A stretch of 37,475 bases of DNA from the IMG/VR virus record IMGVR_UViG_3300026512_000004, positions 84,653-122,127 of that record; one strand, 5' to 3'. Below the pieces are notes generated by a model. The model searched no databases. It was not told the DNA's origin and saw nothing but the letters and a program-made list of their open reading frames with translations. Shown piece after piece: positions 7,524 to 15,771 of the stretch. The position numbers and the translations under genes are program-made. The DNA comes from a virus. Numbering within the stretch: the stretch's first letter is position 1; every line of letters begins with the position of its first letter.

Positions 7524-8276
7524 TTACAATATCTTCAATCCAGGAACTACTATCCTTAGTATTTCCTCCAATATTTCCTCTTTAAACACTTGAAAACACT
7601 TATTCTCAGTACAAATCGTTATTTTCTCATCATCTAACACTGCTTCATAATCTTCAGTTATCAACCGTGTATTGCCGTCATCGTCTATAAGATGAATTGC
7701 TTCCTCTGTAGTGACCTCCAATACTTTCGCCTTAGAATGTGACGGATTAATCACCACATCATAGGTTACAGGAACAAAGGGAGGCACTACTTTTAAATAA
7801 CCTTCAGGTGTGGGCTGTAACCCTCCTATTGCTCTCAACGAGTGACCAATATCAACTCTATCGATCATTATTGCCTTATATAAGTCCGGTCCTTTGGAAA
7901 AGGTAAGTGTTTCTGCTTCCCCAAGTATCAGATTACCATCACGCCAAATCTTAGTATACAAATTACAAGCAGACTTCAACTCATAACGAAGCATCCTGCG
8001 CTTTACAGATTGCATAGTTTTAGGATCAGAAGATTCGGGAACAAAAGGGTGGTCAAATTCACCTATCAACCCACGTGATTCAGCCATAGGAGCTAACTTT
8101 TGAACAATCTGATCACCTATACTGTCATCGTAAAATCTGGCATTATTATTCTTCTCGTTTAACGTCTGAAGAATTGTTCTGTATTTTATCTTGGGGAAAG
8201 AAAGAGACGTATTCTCCTCCAAAATCGTAACTGGCGATACGTGTGCGGATTCAACAAATACATAGAGAGGTTTCAT
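7524..8276 (-). CDS. Prohead maturation protease (T4 gp21-like)
   Basis: A 250-residue protease lying directly before the capsid gene. It shows the features of the T4-type prohead serine protease family: an early NARFYDDSI segment, the GEFDHP block around residue 94-99 with the catalytic His, and GHSLRAIGG around residue 163-171 with the catalytic Ser. Such enzymes digest the core and trim the capsid and internal proteins after Hydrophobic-x-Glu during head maturation. The C-terminal 70 residues are acidic, as if part of a core or self-cleaved region. Its N-terminus MKPLYVFVES is related to tags on three other proteins here. The start overlaps the preceding gene by four bases. Confidence 0.85.
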   Translation of the reverse strand: MKPLYVFVESAHVSPVTILEENTSLSFPKIKYRTILQTLNEKNNNARFYDDSIGDQIVQKLAPMAESRGLIGEFDHPFVPESSDPKTMQSVKRRMLRYELKSACNLYTKIWRDGNLILGEAETLTFSKGPDLYKAIMIDRVDIGHSLRAIGGLQPTPEGYLKVVPPFVPVTYDVVINPSHSKAKVLEVTTEEAIHLIDDDGNTRLITEDYEAVLDDEKITICTENKCFQVFKEEILEEILRIVVPGLKIL

Positions 8277-8584
8277 TGTTTTTGCTCAGTTTGTAACTTG
8301 GCAACTAGATTCTGTAACAACTGTCCAACAACATCGTAAAAATCCTTACCCTGGAACAACGTATGCAACTTGATAAACATCTCTAGCATATCTGTGTTAT
8401 CGTCTTCAACACCACTACCCTTTAGCTGGTACAAAATGTCAATTAATTTGTTCAAAACGAAAAATCTGTTAAGTGTATCAAGAGGAGTTTCCTGTGGCGC
8501 AGTTTGTTGCCCTTCACCAGGTAAACTCTGTTCAAAAATGACGAGCATGTTATCAATATCGTAATCAAAGTAATCAACCGACAT
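8273..8584 (-). CDS. Small acidic protein between portal and protease, possible core protein
   Basis: A 103-residue acidic, helical protein (YFDYDIDNMLVIFEQSLPG, then RFFVLNKLIDILYQLKG and VVGQLLQNLVAKLQTEQ). It lies exactly between portal and protease, the slot occupied in T4 by the small prohead core proteins gp67 and gp68. I see no direct sequence match, so core function is inferred from position, size and charge. A GGGGG SD precedes the ATG by about six bases. The stop overlaps the protease start, implying coupled expression. Confidence 0.6.
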   Translation of the reverse strand: MSVDYFDYDIDNMLVIFEQSLPGEGQQTAPQETPLDTLNRFFVLNKLIDILYQLKGSGVEDDNTDMLEMFIKLHTLFQGKDFYDVVGQLLQNLVAKLQTEQKQ

Positions 8585-8613
8585 TTATACCCCCGATGTA
8601 GAACTTAAAAAGT

Positions 8614-10512
8614 TTAATATCCAGCTCCTCCAGTACTACCAGTACCAGTTATATCGGTTTCAACTTGTGCCTTCATAGCATTCTTCTCAAACTCATCCCA
8701 ATCAACATAAGGCATGTATGTACGCATAAGATACATAGGATCAACAGATACACCAAGTCCACGAAACATCTGAACAAGGTTGCTAAGAGATCCCATCGTC
8801 TGTTCAAGAAACTGCAGCATTAAAACAACTGGTGGTATTAATCGTATCTCTATTAACTCGTCCAATCGTTGTGCTACTTCATCATCAGGCATGATGTATC
8901 TTGCAATTGTAGACACTAAATCCGTCAAGTAGTCGTTCACATGTTCCTGATAGTCAGAAATAGTGTTGGCGAATGTAACATTAGCATGTACCAACTGTTC
9001 ACGCAGTTCTACAACATCTACAAACCCAAGAAAAGGAGCTGGTACACCGGACGCTGCTATTAATTCACGTCGTAATTCCTCTAGATCAGCCGTTTTTATA
9101 TTAGGGTCGCCCATAGATTGAATTTCGACATCTATAAAACGCTGACCACCTTTACTCATCAAAATCATGTCTTTAAACTCAGTTAGAATACGTGGTAACG
9201 ACTTCAATGTAGCTATCTCATCTATAGTTAATTTGTTACGGGTCTCACGAACAACCTGTTGAACAATGTTCATGTGCTGTAGTTTAGCACCTACTTCGAC
9301 AATCCACTTACGTATAACAGCAGCTCTTGATGTCTTAATGACTAAATTGGCCAATAAAGTGAGAATGTACATACGACCAGGCAATACCATAGGATCCAAA
9401 ACAGATGCGCCAAAAGGCCAAAAATCATCCGAAACTAAACGACCCCACACCATGCGTTTAACCGGTATAAACCGGATTTTCCCTTGGGAAAGGCGCTGAT
9501 GTGATTGTAGGTCAAAATACATATTCTTGATAAAATCGGCAACTTGTACGGAAAACTCCCGCTGCAATATATCATCTAGAGATGTAACAGAAAAATCATA
9601 CTTCTGCGCAAGTGTGTTTAACAACCTTTGGGACAACCGCTTGGCAAGGTCTTCAAACGTATCCCTTACAATGCCTTTATCAACACTAACCCCGGCTAGA
9701 TTTAACAAAGTGGAAGCCATCCTTTGACCAACAGTACGAGACACCGACATAGACATAGGCATAACTTCTATGTAACCATAGACACTACCATACTTAGATA
9801 CCAAAGGAACAACACGTTCAGGTGGTATAGAGCGTAAAACCACATGGTGTTTAGAAGTTTCCTTTTGTTGAACTTCCTCTTCTTCAACAATGGTGAACAG
9901 TGTACGTAGTAACTCAGACTCAGCCTGTTGTCTAGAATGCTTGGACAAATTGGCCAACTGAGTTACTTCGGCTTCCGTCAAAACAACAGAATGATCAGAC
10001 TTCATCTTCAACTTGTAAACTGGAACAATCTCGGTAAAACAATCACCACGTTTCAAGAGAGTAGGCAAATCACGATTACGTAAACGGCGAAATATACGAT
10101 AACTCTCTATGATATTGCGCGCTATTGTTTCAGCGCGTCCTAAAACTTCCTTCTTCTCATCCTTGGCAAGTGGTGAAGTACGTATAATATAACGTGCACC
10201 AGTAATAGGATCACGTAATAACATCTGAGATCTGTAAACACGGAGAACTCGTTTACACAAAGGAACAAGAGAATACACATGGTCATACATTCTGTAACGA
10301 TCTAAACGAGATTGTTCGACCTGAAGACCAGAGAAGAGGTCCTGAATTAACTGCTCAAACTTATCTGTAGAACCAGAGGACAACCAGTTTAGCAACTCAG
10401 AAAAAGCCTCTTGTTCCTCCTTGGAGAACTGAACATCGAGTTCCCTTTTGGACAATCCACGTAGATACGTTGTTATACTGTCTGTTAACTTTAGGATGTC
10501 GTCTTTAGTCAT
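8614..10512 (-). CDS. Portal protein (T4 gp20-like)
   Basis: A 632-residue protein in the normal portal position upstream of the protease and capsid genes. Features typical of T4-type portals include an N-terminal helical clip and wing region with YSLVPLCKRVLRVYRSQ, DDFWPFGASVLDPMV where a T4-like 'yg.SilepA' segment is expected, then a long helical stem (YILTLLANLVIKTSRAA), GVPAPFLGFVDVVELREQL near residue 490, and a Gly/Thr-rich tail after the helical crown. The dodecameric portal forms the head vertex through which the terminase pumps DNA. There is no clear SD; translation may be coupled to the 121-aa gene 41 nt upstream. Confidence 0.85.
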   Translation of the reverse strand: MTKDDILKLTDSITTYLRGLSKRELDVQFSKEEQEAFSELLNWLSSGSTDKFEQLIQDLFSGLQVEQSRLDRYRMYDHVYSLVPLCKRVLRVYRSQMLLRDPITGARYIIRTSPLAKDEKKEVLGRAETIARNIIESYRIFRRLRNRDLPTLLKRGDCFTEIVPVYKLKMKSDHSVVLTEAEVTQLANLSKHSRQQAESELLRTLFTIVEEEEVQQKETSKHHVVLRSIPPERVVPLVSKYGSVYGYIEVMPMSMSVSRTVGQRMASTLLNLAGVSVDKGIVRDTFEDLAKRLSQRLLNTLAQKYDFSVTSLDDILQREFSVQVADFIKNMYFDLQSHQRLSQGKIRFIPVKRMVWGRLVSDDFWPFGASVLDPMVLPGRMYILTLLANLVIKTSRAAVIRKWIVEVGAKLQHMNIVQQVVRETRNKLTIDEIATLKSLPRILTEFKDMILMSKGGQRFIDVEIQSMGDPNIKTADLEELRRELIAASGVPAPFLGFVDVVELREQLVHANVTFANTISDYQEHVNDYLTDLVSTIARYIMPDDEVAQRLDELIEIRLIPPVVLMLQFLEQTMGSLSNLVQMFRGLGVSVDPMYLMRTYMPYVDWDEFEKNAMKAQVETDITGTGSTGGAGY

Positions 10513-10553
10513 AAGCAGCCATATTGAAACTTATTTTGTGTGAGAGTTCGCTA

Positions 10554-10919
10554 TCACAATAACTCAGTAGGGTTGTACTCGTTAAGCGTTTTAACCGTTT
10601 CGTGGTAAAAATAGTGAAATATAGATGTGGTCAAATGGTACTTGCCATAAATACTTAATAGATACAACCGTAGTGGCAGATAGAGAGAATTGTAGAACTC
10701 AGAAGTACACCCTGTTAACGTCTTGTAAATGTCATCACGAAGCTTCTGTGTGGTACGCTTACCACGCAACTCGACAATCTTCAGAATACGTGGTCTAACA
10801 GTAATATCGTAGTACTCAGCTAGAATACGTTGATAAATTTGATGTACCCTTGAGTACCAAACATAGTGGGCAGTAATAAGTATCAACCATAGTAATATTA
10901 CGACAAAAACATAAAGCAT
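10554..10919 (-). CDS. Small membrane-anchored protein of the head block
   Basis: A 121-residue protein with a hydrophobic N-terminal helix at residues 2-21 (LYVFVVILLWLILITAHYVW), followed by a basic, aromatic helical region (RILAEYYDITVRPRILKIV). It starts inside the stop codon of the acidic core candidate (TAATG), so the two are translationally coupled. No family is recognised. T4 uses a membrane protein (gp40) to start heads on the inner membrane, so a membrane anchor for prohead assembly is possible, but this is inference from topology and context. Confidence 0.6.
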   Translation of the reverse strand: MLYVFVVILLWLILITAHYVWYSRVHQIYQRILAEYYDITVRPRILKIVELRGKRTTQKLRDDIYKTLTGCTSEFYNSLYLPLRLYLLSIYGKYHLTTSIFHYFYHETVKTLNEYNPTELL

Positions 10920-11200
10920 TAGACGTCAGAGTCCTCTACGGATTCAACGTCATCCTCAAGTTCAGCCTCAAGTTCATCGAGGAGCTGATCAATAGCCTCC
11001 TCAGGAACATCTGCAAGATCAGACGCTTCAGCAGATTCAACTAAGGCCTCAAGATACTTATCGAGTCCACCCTGTTCCTGTATAGATTCAGAAATAGCAG
11101 AGGCAGCTTCTACACCACGATAAAATCCACGAATACCGTCTTCTACAGCGGACTCGAAAATAGAATCAACAAGCTGTTCAACAAAATTCTTTTCACTCAT
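10919..11200 (-). CDS. Highly acidic small protein, candidate prohead core/scaffold
   Basis: A 93-residue, very acidic, alanine-rich helical protein: SEKNFVEQLVDSIFESAVED at the start, then an acidic run LLDELEAELEDDVESVEDSD. A strong SD (AGGAGG) lies eight bases before the ATG, after a long structured leader with a promoter candidate, so it heads the portal-protease-capsid operon and is probably made in quantity. Composition and length recall T4 gp67, an acidic prohead core protein. No larger gp22-like scaffold lies between protease and capsid, so this protein may take on more of that role. Confidence 0.6.
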   Translation of the reverse strand: MSEKNFVEQLVDSIFESAVEDGIRGFYRGVEAASAISESIQEQGGLDKYLEALVESAEASDLADVPEEAIDQLLDELEAELEDDVESVEDSDV

Positions 11201-11256
11201 ACTGAAACCTCCTTTGTGTGTTTATTAGTTTGATAATAGTGTTCAGAAACGTTCAA

Positions 11257-11304
11257 ATTGGTAACCGATACCTGGTCATTAGACCGTTGGTACATCTGAC
11301 CAAT
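11257..11304 (-). promoter_or_regulatory. Nested hairpin in the 5' leader of the head operon
   Basis: On the minus strand three nested stems are visible: ATTGGT (11304-11299) with ACCAAT (11262-11257), an inner GTACC with GGTAT, and GGTC with GACC around a TAAT loop. The element lies between the promoter candidate and the SD of the acidic core gene. It has no T-run, so it is not an intrinsic terminator. Protein binding, mRNA stability or translational control are possible. Confidence 0.45.
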
Positions 11305-11331
11305 AATAGTTAAACTTGACGAAATAAAGTG

Positions 11332-11359
11332 ATAATAAAAGACTATGTACATGTATCAA
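11332..11359 (-). promoter_or_regulatory. Sigma70-like promoter candidate for the head operon
   Basis: TTGATA (11359-11354) and TATTAT (11337-11332) are 16 bases apart on the minus strand, each one base from consensus. Transcription would start near 11325, just after the helicase stop codon, giving a leader of about 125 nt to the acidic core gene. It lies in the longest gap that has no other coding explanation in the head region. Confidence 0.4.
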
Positions 11360-11375
11360 CGTAGAGTCTCTGTAT

Positions 11376-12998
11376 TTAGATGATTAAGGATGTATCATGA
11401 GTAACAAGCAGATTCTCAGTAAGTGGATTAGAAGCTTCCTGAAGTATTGTCGTGTCCAAATCCTTGGTACGACGTAAATCAACAGTTAGTTCTGTCAAAT
11501 CGTTGTAAAAACGAAGATTCTCTTGATTGAAAAGTAAGTAGGAAGATATATTACGGGGAGCATCTTTTGCTTTGGTAATAGCTATTTCTACGGGTATAAT
11601 CGTACCGTGTAAATCTTGTACATCTGGAAGAGGATTGGTCTGGTCCTTATAAACATGTTCTAGAACACGTGGGTCTGTGAGTGGGAGCTGTTCGTTTTGA
11701 CGAATCATATAGACATAATCAGAATAACGTATTTTCTTATAGGAATCGCCGACAATACGATTAGAAAGAACAATGTTAGGGTCTTCTGCCAAACGTTGGT
11801 TCTGAGTAGCGGTTATAATAGGTACACCATTTTGTGCTGCAATTGCACGTAGTTCCTGAACCACGTAACCCTGTAAATTGTACTCTTTATCTTGTTGTTG
11901 ATGCTTAGATGGAAGAATTAGGTCTAAATAGTCTAAGAAAACAGCAACTGGTGTAAAACCCTGGGCACGAAGGAACTCTATAAAACGACGAATATCGTTA
12001 GTAGTCAGTGAATATTCGTCTGAATGTTTGAGTACAATACGAGGTATATATGCTGGGTCGTGATTTCCGATGATGTATGTGTAAAGTGTATTCGATAAAA
12101 TTGACTTAGCAGTATCAGGATTGATAGCACGCTGATGGATTAAATGTGCAAGTTGTTGGTAGAAATGACGGACTGATTTGGAACGTATATTTCCAAAAAT
12201 AGAAATAAGACGACGAATAAGTCGGTAAATAGAATCTTCGAGAGTTATCCAAACAAACACGTGTTTAGAAGTATAATTGTTATTGGTGATCATTTGACGC
12301 ATCATGTTTAACATAAAGAGAGACTTACCGTGGTTCGAAGCACCAGCAATGATGTGAAGAGTAGACGCTTCAATACCACCTGTAGTGTTGTCGAGAAAAG
12401 TAATGCCAGATTTGTAAAAACCAAAGTGTTGCGATAAATATTTGAGAAGTTGTGATGCAGTTTCTTCTAGTTCTTCTTGGTTAGGACCAATAATCAGATA
12501 ATCGGAAAGTTTGTCTAAATCAAGAGATTGTGTTGTAGATAATTCGTTGTAGATGTCAACGATGGTTTCACGGAAGTCTCGTAAAACACGAATAGCAGAA
12601 GTCGGTGTTAAGTTTTCTGCCTTGGAAAGAATATCTTGATAACGTTTCAAAGCAGTGTAATAGTGTTTTATATTGGTTAGACAATCAAATGCGAAGTTAA
12701 ATTTATCAACTAATTCACGTGTATCTTTTGATTTGACTGGTATTACGTACCGATAAATGTTGTGTAATTTTGCTATTTCAATTTTAGATGTCTGTGGTTT
12801 GTACCAATTGTCTAAAAGTAGTTCAATGGCTTCTAGTTCTTGTTGACGAATACGTGGTAGTGGTAATTGTTTTAGCTGATTAATGTACTCTTTGAGATTC
12901 TCTTTTAACCCTGGAACACTGCGTAACGTAAGTTCGATTATAACGCCAAGTATCTCGTCTGTAACAAATGACTGTATTAAAAGTCGCGACAAGCCCAT
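11376..12998 (-). CDS. Replicative DnaB/gp41-type DNA helicase
   Basis: A 540-residue hexameric-helicase protein. The C-terminal RecA-like motor is clear: Walker A GASNHGKS at residues 219-226, WITLEDS near 250-256, Walker B VAVFLDYLDL at 351-360, and sensor ATQNQR at 397-402, followed by YKKIRYSDYVYMIR. The N-terminal 200 residues are helical, as expected for the primase-interacting collar. The protein would unwind the lagging-strand template during phage replication and partner a primase outside this window. It is the last gene before the head-operon promoter, and lies downstream of tail genes rather than in a replication cluster. Confidence 0.9.
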   Translation of the reverse strand: MGLSRLLIQSFVTDEILGVIIELTLRSVPGLKENLKEYINQLKQLPLPRIRQQELEAIELLLDNWYKPQTSKIEIAKLHNIYRYVIPVKSKDTRELVDKFNFAFDCLTNIKHYYTALKRYQDILSKAENLTPTSAIRVLRDFRETIVDIYNELSTTQSLDLDKLSDYLIIGPNQEELEETASQLLKYLSQHFGFYKSGITFLDNTTGGIEASTLHIIAGASNHGKSLFMLNMMRQMITNNNYTSKHVFVWITLEDSIYRLIRRLISIFGNIRSKSVRHFYQQLAHLIHQRAINPDTAKSILSNTLYTYIIGNHDPAYIPRIVLKHSDEYSLTTNDIRRFIEFLRAQGFTPVAVFLDYLDLILPSKHQQQDKEYNLQGYVVQELRAIAAQNGVPIITATQNQRLAEDPNIVLSNRIVGDSYKKIRYSDYVYMIRQNEQLPLTDPRVLEHVYKDQTNPLPDVQDLHGTIIPVEIAITKAKDAPRNISSYLLFNQENLRFYNDLTELTVDLRRTKDLDTTILQEASNPLTENLLVTHDTSLII

Positions 12999-13006
12999 AG
13001 TTGGAT

Positions 13007-14509
13007 TTATCTATTGTTCGTCTGAACTGTAAAAGTAGATGCAGCATCAATGAAAATCTGACGATGAAGACAAGCCTTAAGTAGATAATTCACAAGAGAA
13101 TTAACAATATGAAGAGCAGATGGCGAATAGAAAAGACGAATAATAGTGCTTCGAACAGCAGACTCATTTAGTTCGGAAAAAGAATAAGAACGAATACAAG
13201 ATGTAACAGAAGATATGACAGGTTCAAAATCTGGTACGTAAGATGCGATAAGTAGTGGTAAAAGGTATCGTTTTACAGCAAGATAAGTAGAAATCTCTAG
13301 GATTTGCTGTGGTGGTACTTGTAACGAATGAGCTACAAGTACAGAAGAAACATTGTCAGTAATAGTAGGTAATTTAGTGGAGATAACCATTGTTAAATAA
13401 TTGTTAAGAGCTTCGGTACAAATAGACGTAATGTGTTCATATGGCGACGATGCAAGATAACCATACTTGATCAATTGTATAAAATATTGTGTGTATTTCG
13501 GTATTTCTTCTATATTTGAAACATCAATGTCTGGGGCGGGTAATTCCAGATTGTTCACCGCTTCCAAAAGTAGATTAATAAAAAAAGCAGGATCTTTTGT
13601 ATAAACACTGGTCGCTTGTACTACATCGTACACTAAAGGAAAACACGAATCGCGTAGGTTATTAAACGCAGATAACTCAATATCAAAAGGAGGTAACGGT
13701 TGATTCAGCAAAACTTCCTTAACGGCAAGTTTTGGACAAAGATTTAATAAGGTACGTTTTACATAAGGTTGATAATCTACTGAATATTCAAGTAATGGTG
13801 TAAAACAGGAAGATAAATCTGAAATTATAGCTTCGTACTTTTGAGAACTGATATCAGGTACAGCAAGATTGTCTTCATCATAATGCCAATAATAAACACA
13901 ATAAGGTGTAATACAACTGAAAAAGTATTTGGCAATTTCCAACCCGTTGAACAAGGAAGATACACGTGTTGAAAGATCAGTCTTCGAAAATAAAGTACCA
14001 ATATTAGATGTGAAAACACTACTAATACGACCTTGTATACGACAGGCAGAAAGAGATATAAAAATTAGAAGCGCGGTTAAAATACAGCTTTGGTCTATGT
14101 TAGACGGACCGAGTGACAAATACGTCGGTAGAAGAGTTAAATCAAGAAGTGAAATAGATAATCGTGATAAAGTGTTACAAGATGCTAAAATTAAAGTGAA
14201 GGGTATATAAGACCGTTCATCTATATGACGTATTGTCACCAACGTGTTCAAACTGTTAGATAAAAGTGTCAACTGCTGATATCCCAAATCAGAAAGATTA
14301 ACCGTTAAATTGCGTATAAAAGATGGATCAAAAGTAGTAGAATCTAACGATGTGAAAAACCGGGGTTCCGCCAAGATATTTGCTTTAATACTGGTAATGT
14401 GCGTTAGTTTATCCGAAAGGACATATAAACACTTTTGAGCAAGTTTAAATTGTGTCTCTAAATCATACGATTTCACTAAATTAGAAAAATAACTGTCAAC
14501 ACCATACAT
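13007..14509 (-). CDS. Unknown 500-residue helical protein
   Basis: No family is recognised. The protein is mostly alternating amphipathic and hydrophobic helices rich in Leu, Ser, Thr and Tyr (ILASCNTLSRLSISLLDLTL, FINLLLEAVNNLELP, KYTQYFIQLIKYGYL), without clear long membrane spans or catalytic motifs. It starts within the stop of the hub-like gene (TAATG) and ends eight bases before the helicase, so it is cotranscribed with the tail genes. A structural or assembly role in the tail is suggested by the operon only. Confidence 0.6.
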   Translation of the reverse strand: MYGVDSYFSNLVKSYDLETQFKLAQKCLYVLSDKLTHITSIKANILAEPRFFTSLDSTTFDPSFIRNLTVNLSDLGYQQLTLLSNSLNTLVTIRHIDERSYIPFTLILASCNTLSRLSISLLDLTLLPTYLSLGPSNIDQSCILTALLIFISLSACRIQGRISSVFTSNIGTLFSKTDLSTRVSSLFNGLEIAKYFFSCITPYCVYYWHYDEDNLAVPDISSQKYEAIISDLSSCFTPLLEYSVDYQPYVKRTLLNLCPKLAVKEVLLNQPLPPFDIELSAFNNLRDSCFPLVYDVVQATSVYTKDPAFFINLLLEAVNNLELPAPDIDVSNIEEIPKYTQYFIQLIKYGYLASSPYEHITSICTEALNNYLTMVISTKLPTITDNVSSVLVAHSLQVPPQQILEISTYLAVKRYLLPLLIASYVPDFEPVISSVTSCIRSYSFSELNESAVRSTIIRLFYSPSALHIVNSLVNYLLKACLHRQIFIDAASTFTVQTNNR

Positions 14510-15768
14510 TATGCAAGACCTGTGAATGTATCGTTGCGGTTAGATTGTCTAGTTGGTTGAGCGCTTGCTACTTGAGGTGTAGGTCGACGCTGTGGTTCAG
14601 CTAAAGGTGTAGAACGACGACCAGTAGGTGCGATTCGTCTTACACCACCGACAATAGAAGACGGAGCTGGACGAAAAGAATCAATAACAGCAGACACAGT
14701 TGGCATTAAAACGTTAAATTGCTCATCATATTTGTCCAAAAGTTCCAACTCTGTATCTTCTATATTAGCATAGTCATATGTACTTGTGTGTGAAGATGGC
14801 TTGACAACAGCAAATCCTGGCATTAATGGACGTATTGTAATGTTCAGGTAAACAGAAAGAGGTTGTTTGTAGAAATTGAAAACAGTATCTTGACCACCAC
14901 GATTAATAGAAATAGATTCTATACAACCAAGACGAATGTCTGTAATACCATAAGCACGAACACGCACCGGAATTACTTCACCATAAGTAACACCAGACGT
15001 GGTACTAGGACTACCGAGTAAAAGTAAATAGAGGAGAGGTTTAACTACAAACTCTTTAATTGCTTTAGGACATCCATAAGGAGAAACTAAACGAACAGTT
15101 AAATTAAAAGTGGACGAATAATCAGAATCCATCCATATACGAGGAAATGAAATACGGTATCCCTTGCCTAACCACTCAATCAAGGTACTTGCAATTGACT
15201 TTAATTGGTTACGCGTCTGATCGCTAAGAATAAGACTACCGAGTTTATCAATTACATTGCTAACAACATCTTCAGCCATTGCTTGAGCTTTATTTTCATA
15301 AACAGGACTACCGGAACGTAAAGTACGCATACCCGAAAGTACGGCTTGAATAGCACGTGTATTTGCTGCCATTGAATTCAACATACTGGCAATCTTATTT
15401 TCTTGCCAACTAATTGTTATATTTTCATTGGCAGTCATTTCGTCAGTAACGAAAAGGCGAACACCTAAAACAGGATCAAGCCCATAAATAGAACAACGAT
15501 CTTGATACTCCTTTGACGCGTCTTTGTAATCCAGAGTGTATTTGATAGGAAATGTTTCACCTGTATTATCGTAACTTACCTTATAGTAAACAGGAATAAG
15601 GTCAACAACATGCATTCTGGCACGGAAAATAGTGTTAATGATGCCAGTTGTATCTACAGAAGTAGGTAGTTTAATAGGACGACCAATTTCTACAAAAGAA
15701 GTCGAACTTGCTGGTGTTTGATGTGATTGTGGTTGTGTTGAAGATCGCATTGTTTGTGGTAAAGGCAT
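14509..15768 (-). CDS. Tail/baseplate hub-like structural protein
   Basis: A 419-residue protein with a low-complexity Ser/Gln/Thr N-terminus (about 25 residues) and a Pro/Arg/Thr-rich C-terminus (after about residue 365) flanking a beta-rich core. The core contains SFPRIWMDSDYSSTFNLTVR, then SPYG with KPLLYLLLLGSP, and IRLGCIESISINRGGQD followed by PLSVYLNITIRPLMPGF. This style (a W-x-x-S-x-Y-S-S block, a Pro-Leu-hydrophobic block, and a final tube-like strand set) is one I associate with proteins encoded beside tape measures in large myoviruses, probably at the baseplate hub or tube initiation. It lies three bases after the tape-measure-like gene. The exact T4 equivalent is uncertain. Confidence 0.5.
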   Translation of the reverse strand: MPLPQTMRSSTQPQSHQTPASSTSFVEIGRPIKLPTSVDTTGIINTIFRARMHVVDLIPVYYKVSYDNTGETFPIKYTLDYKDASKEYQDRCSIYGLDPVLGVRLFVTDEMTANENITISWQENKIASMLNSMAANTRAIQAVLSGMRTLRSGSPVYENKAQAMAEDVVSNVIDKLGSLILSDQTRNQLKSIASTLIEWLGKGYRISFPRIWMDSDYSSTFNLTVRLVSPYGCPKAIKEFVVKPLLYLLLLGSPSTTSGVTYGEVIPVRVRAYGITDIRLGCIESISINRGGQDTVFNFYKQPLSVYLNITIRPLMPGFAVVKPSSHTSTYDYANIEDTELELLDKYDEQFNVLMPTVSAVIDSFRPAPSSIVGGVRRIAPTGRRSTPLAEPQRRPTPQVASAQPTRQSNRNDTFTGLA

Positions 15769-15771
15769 AGT

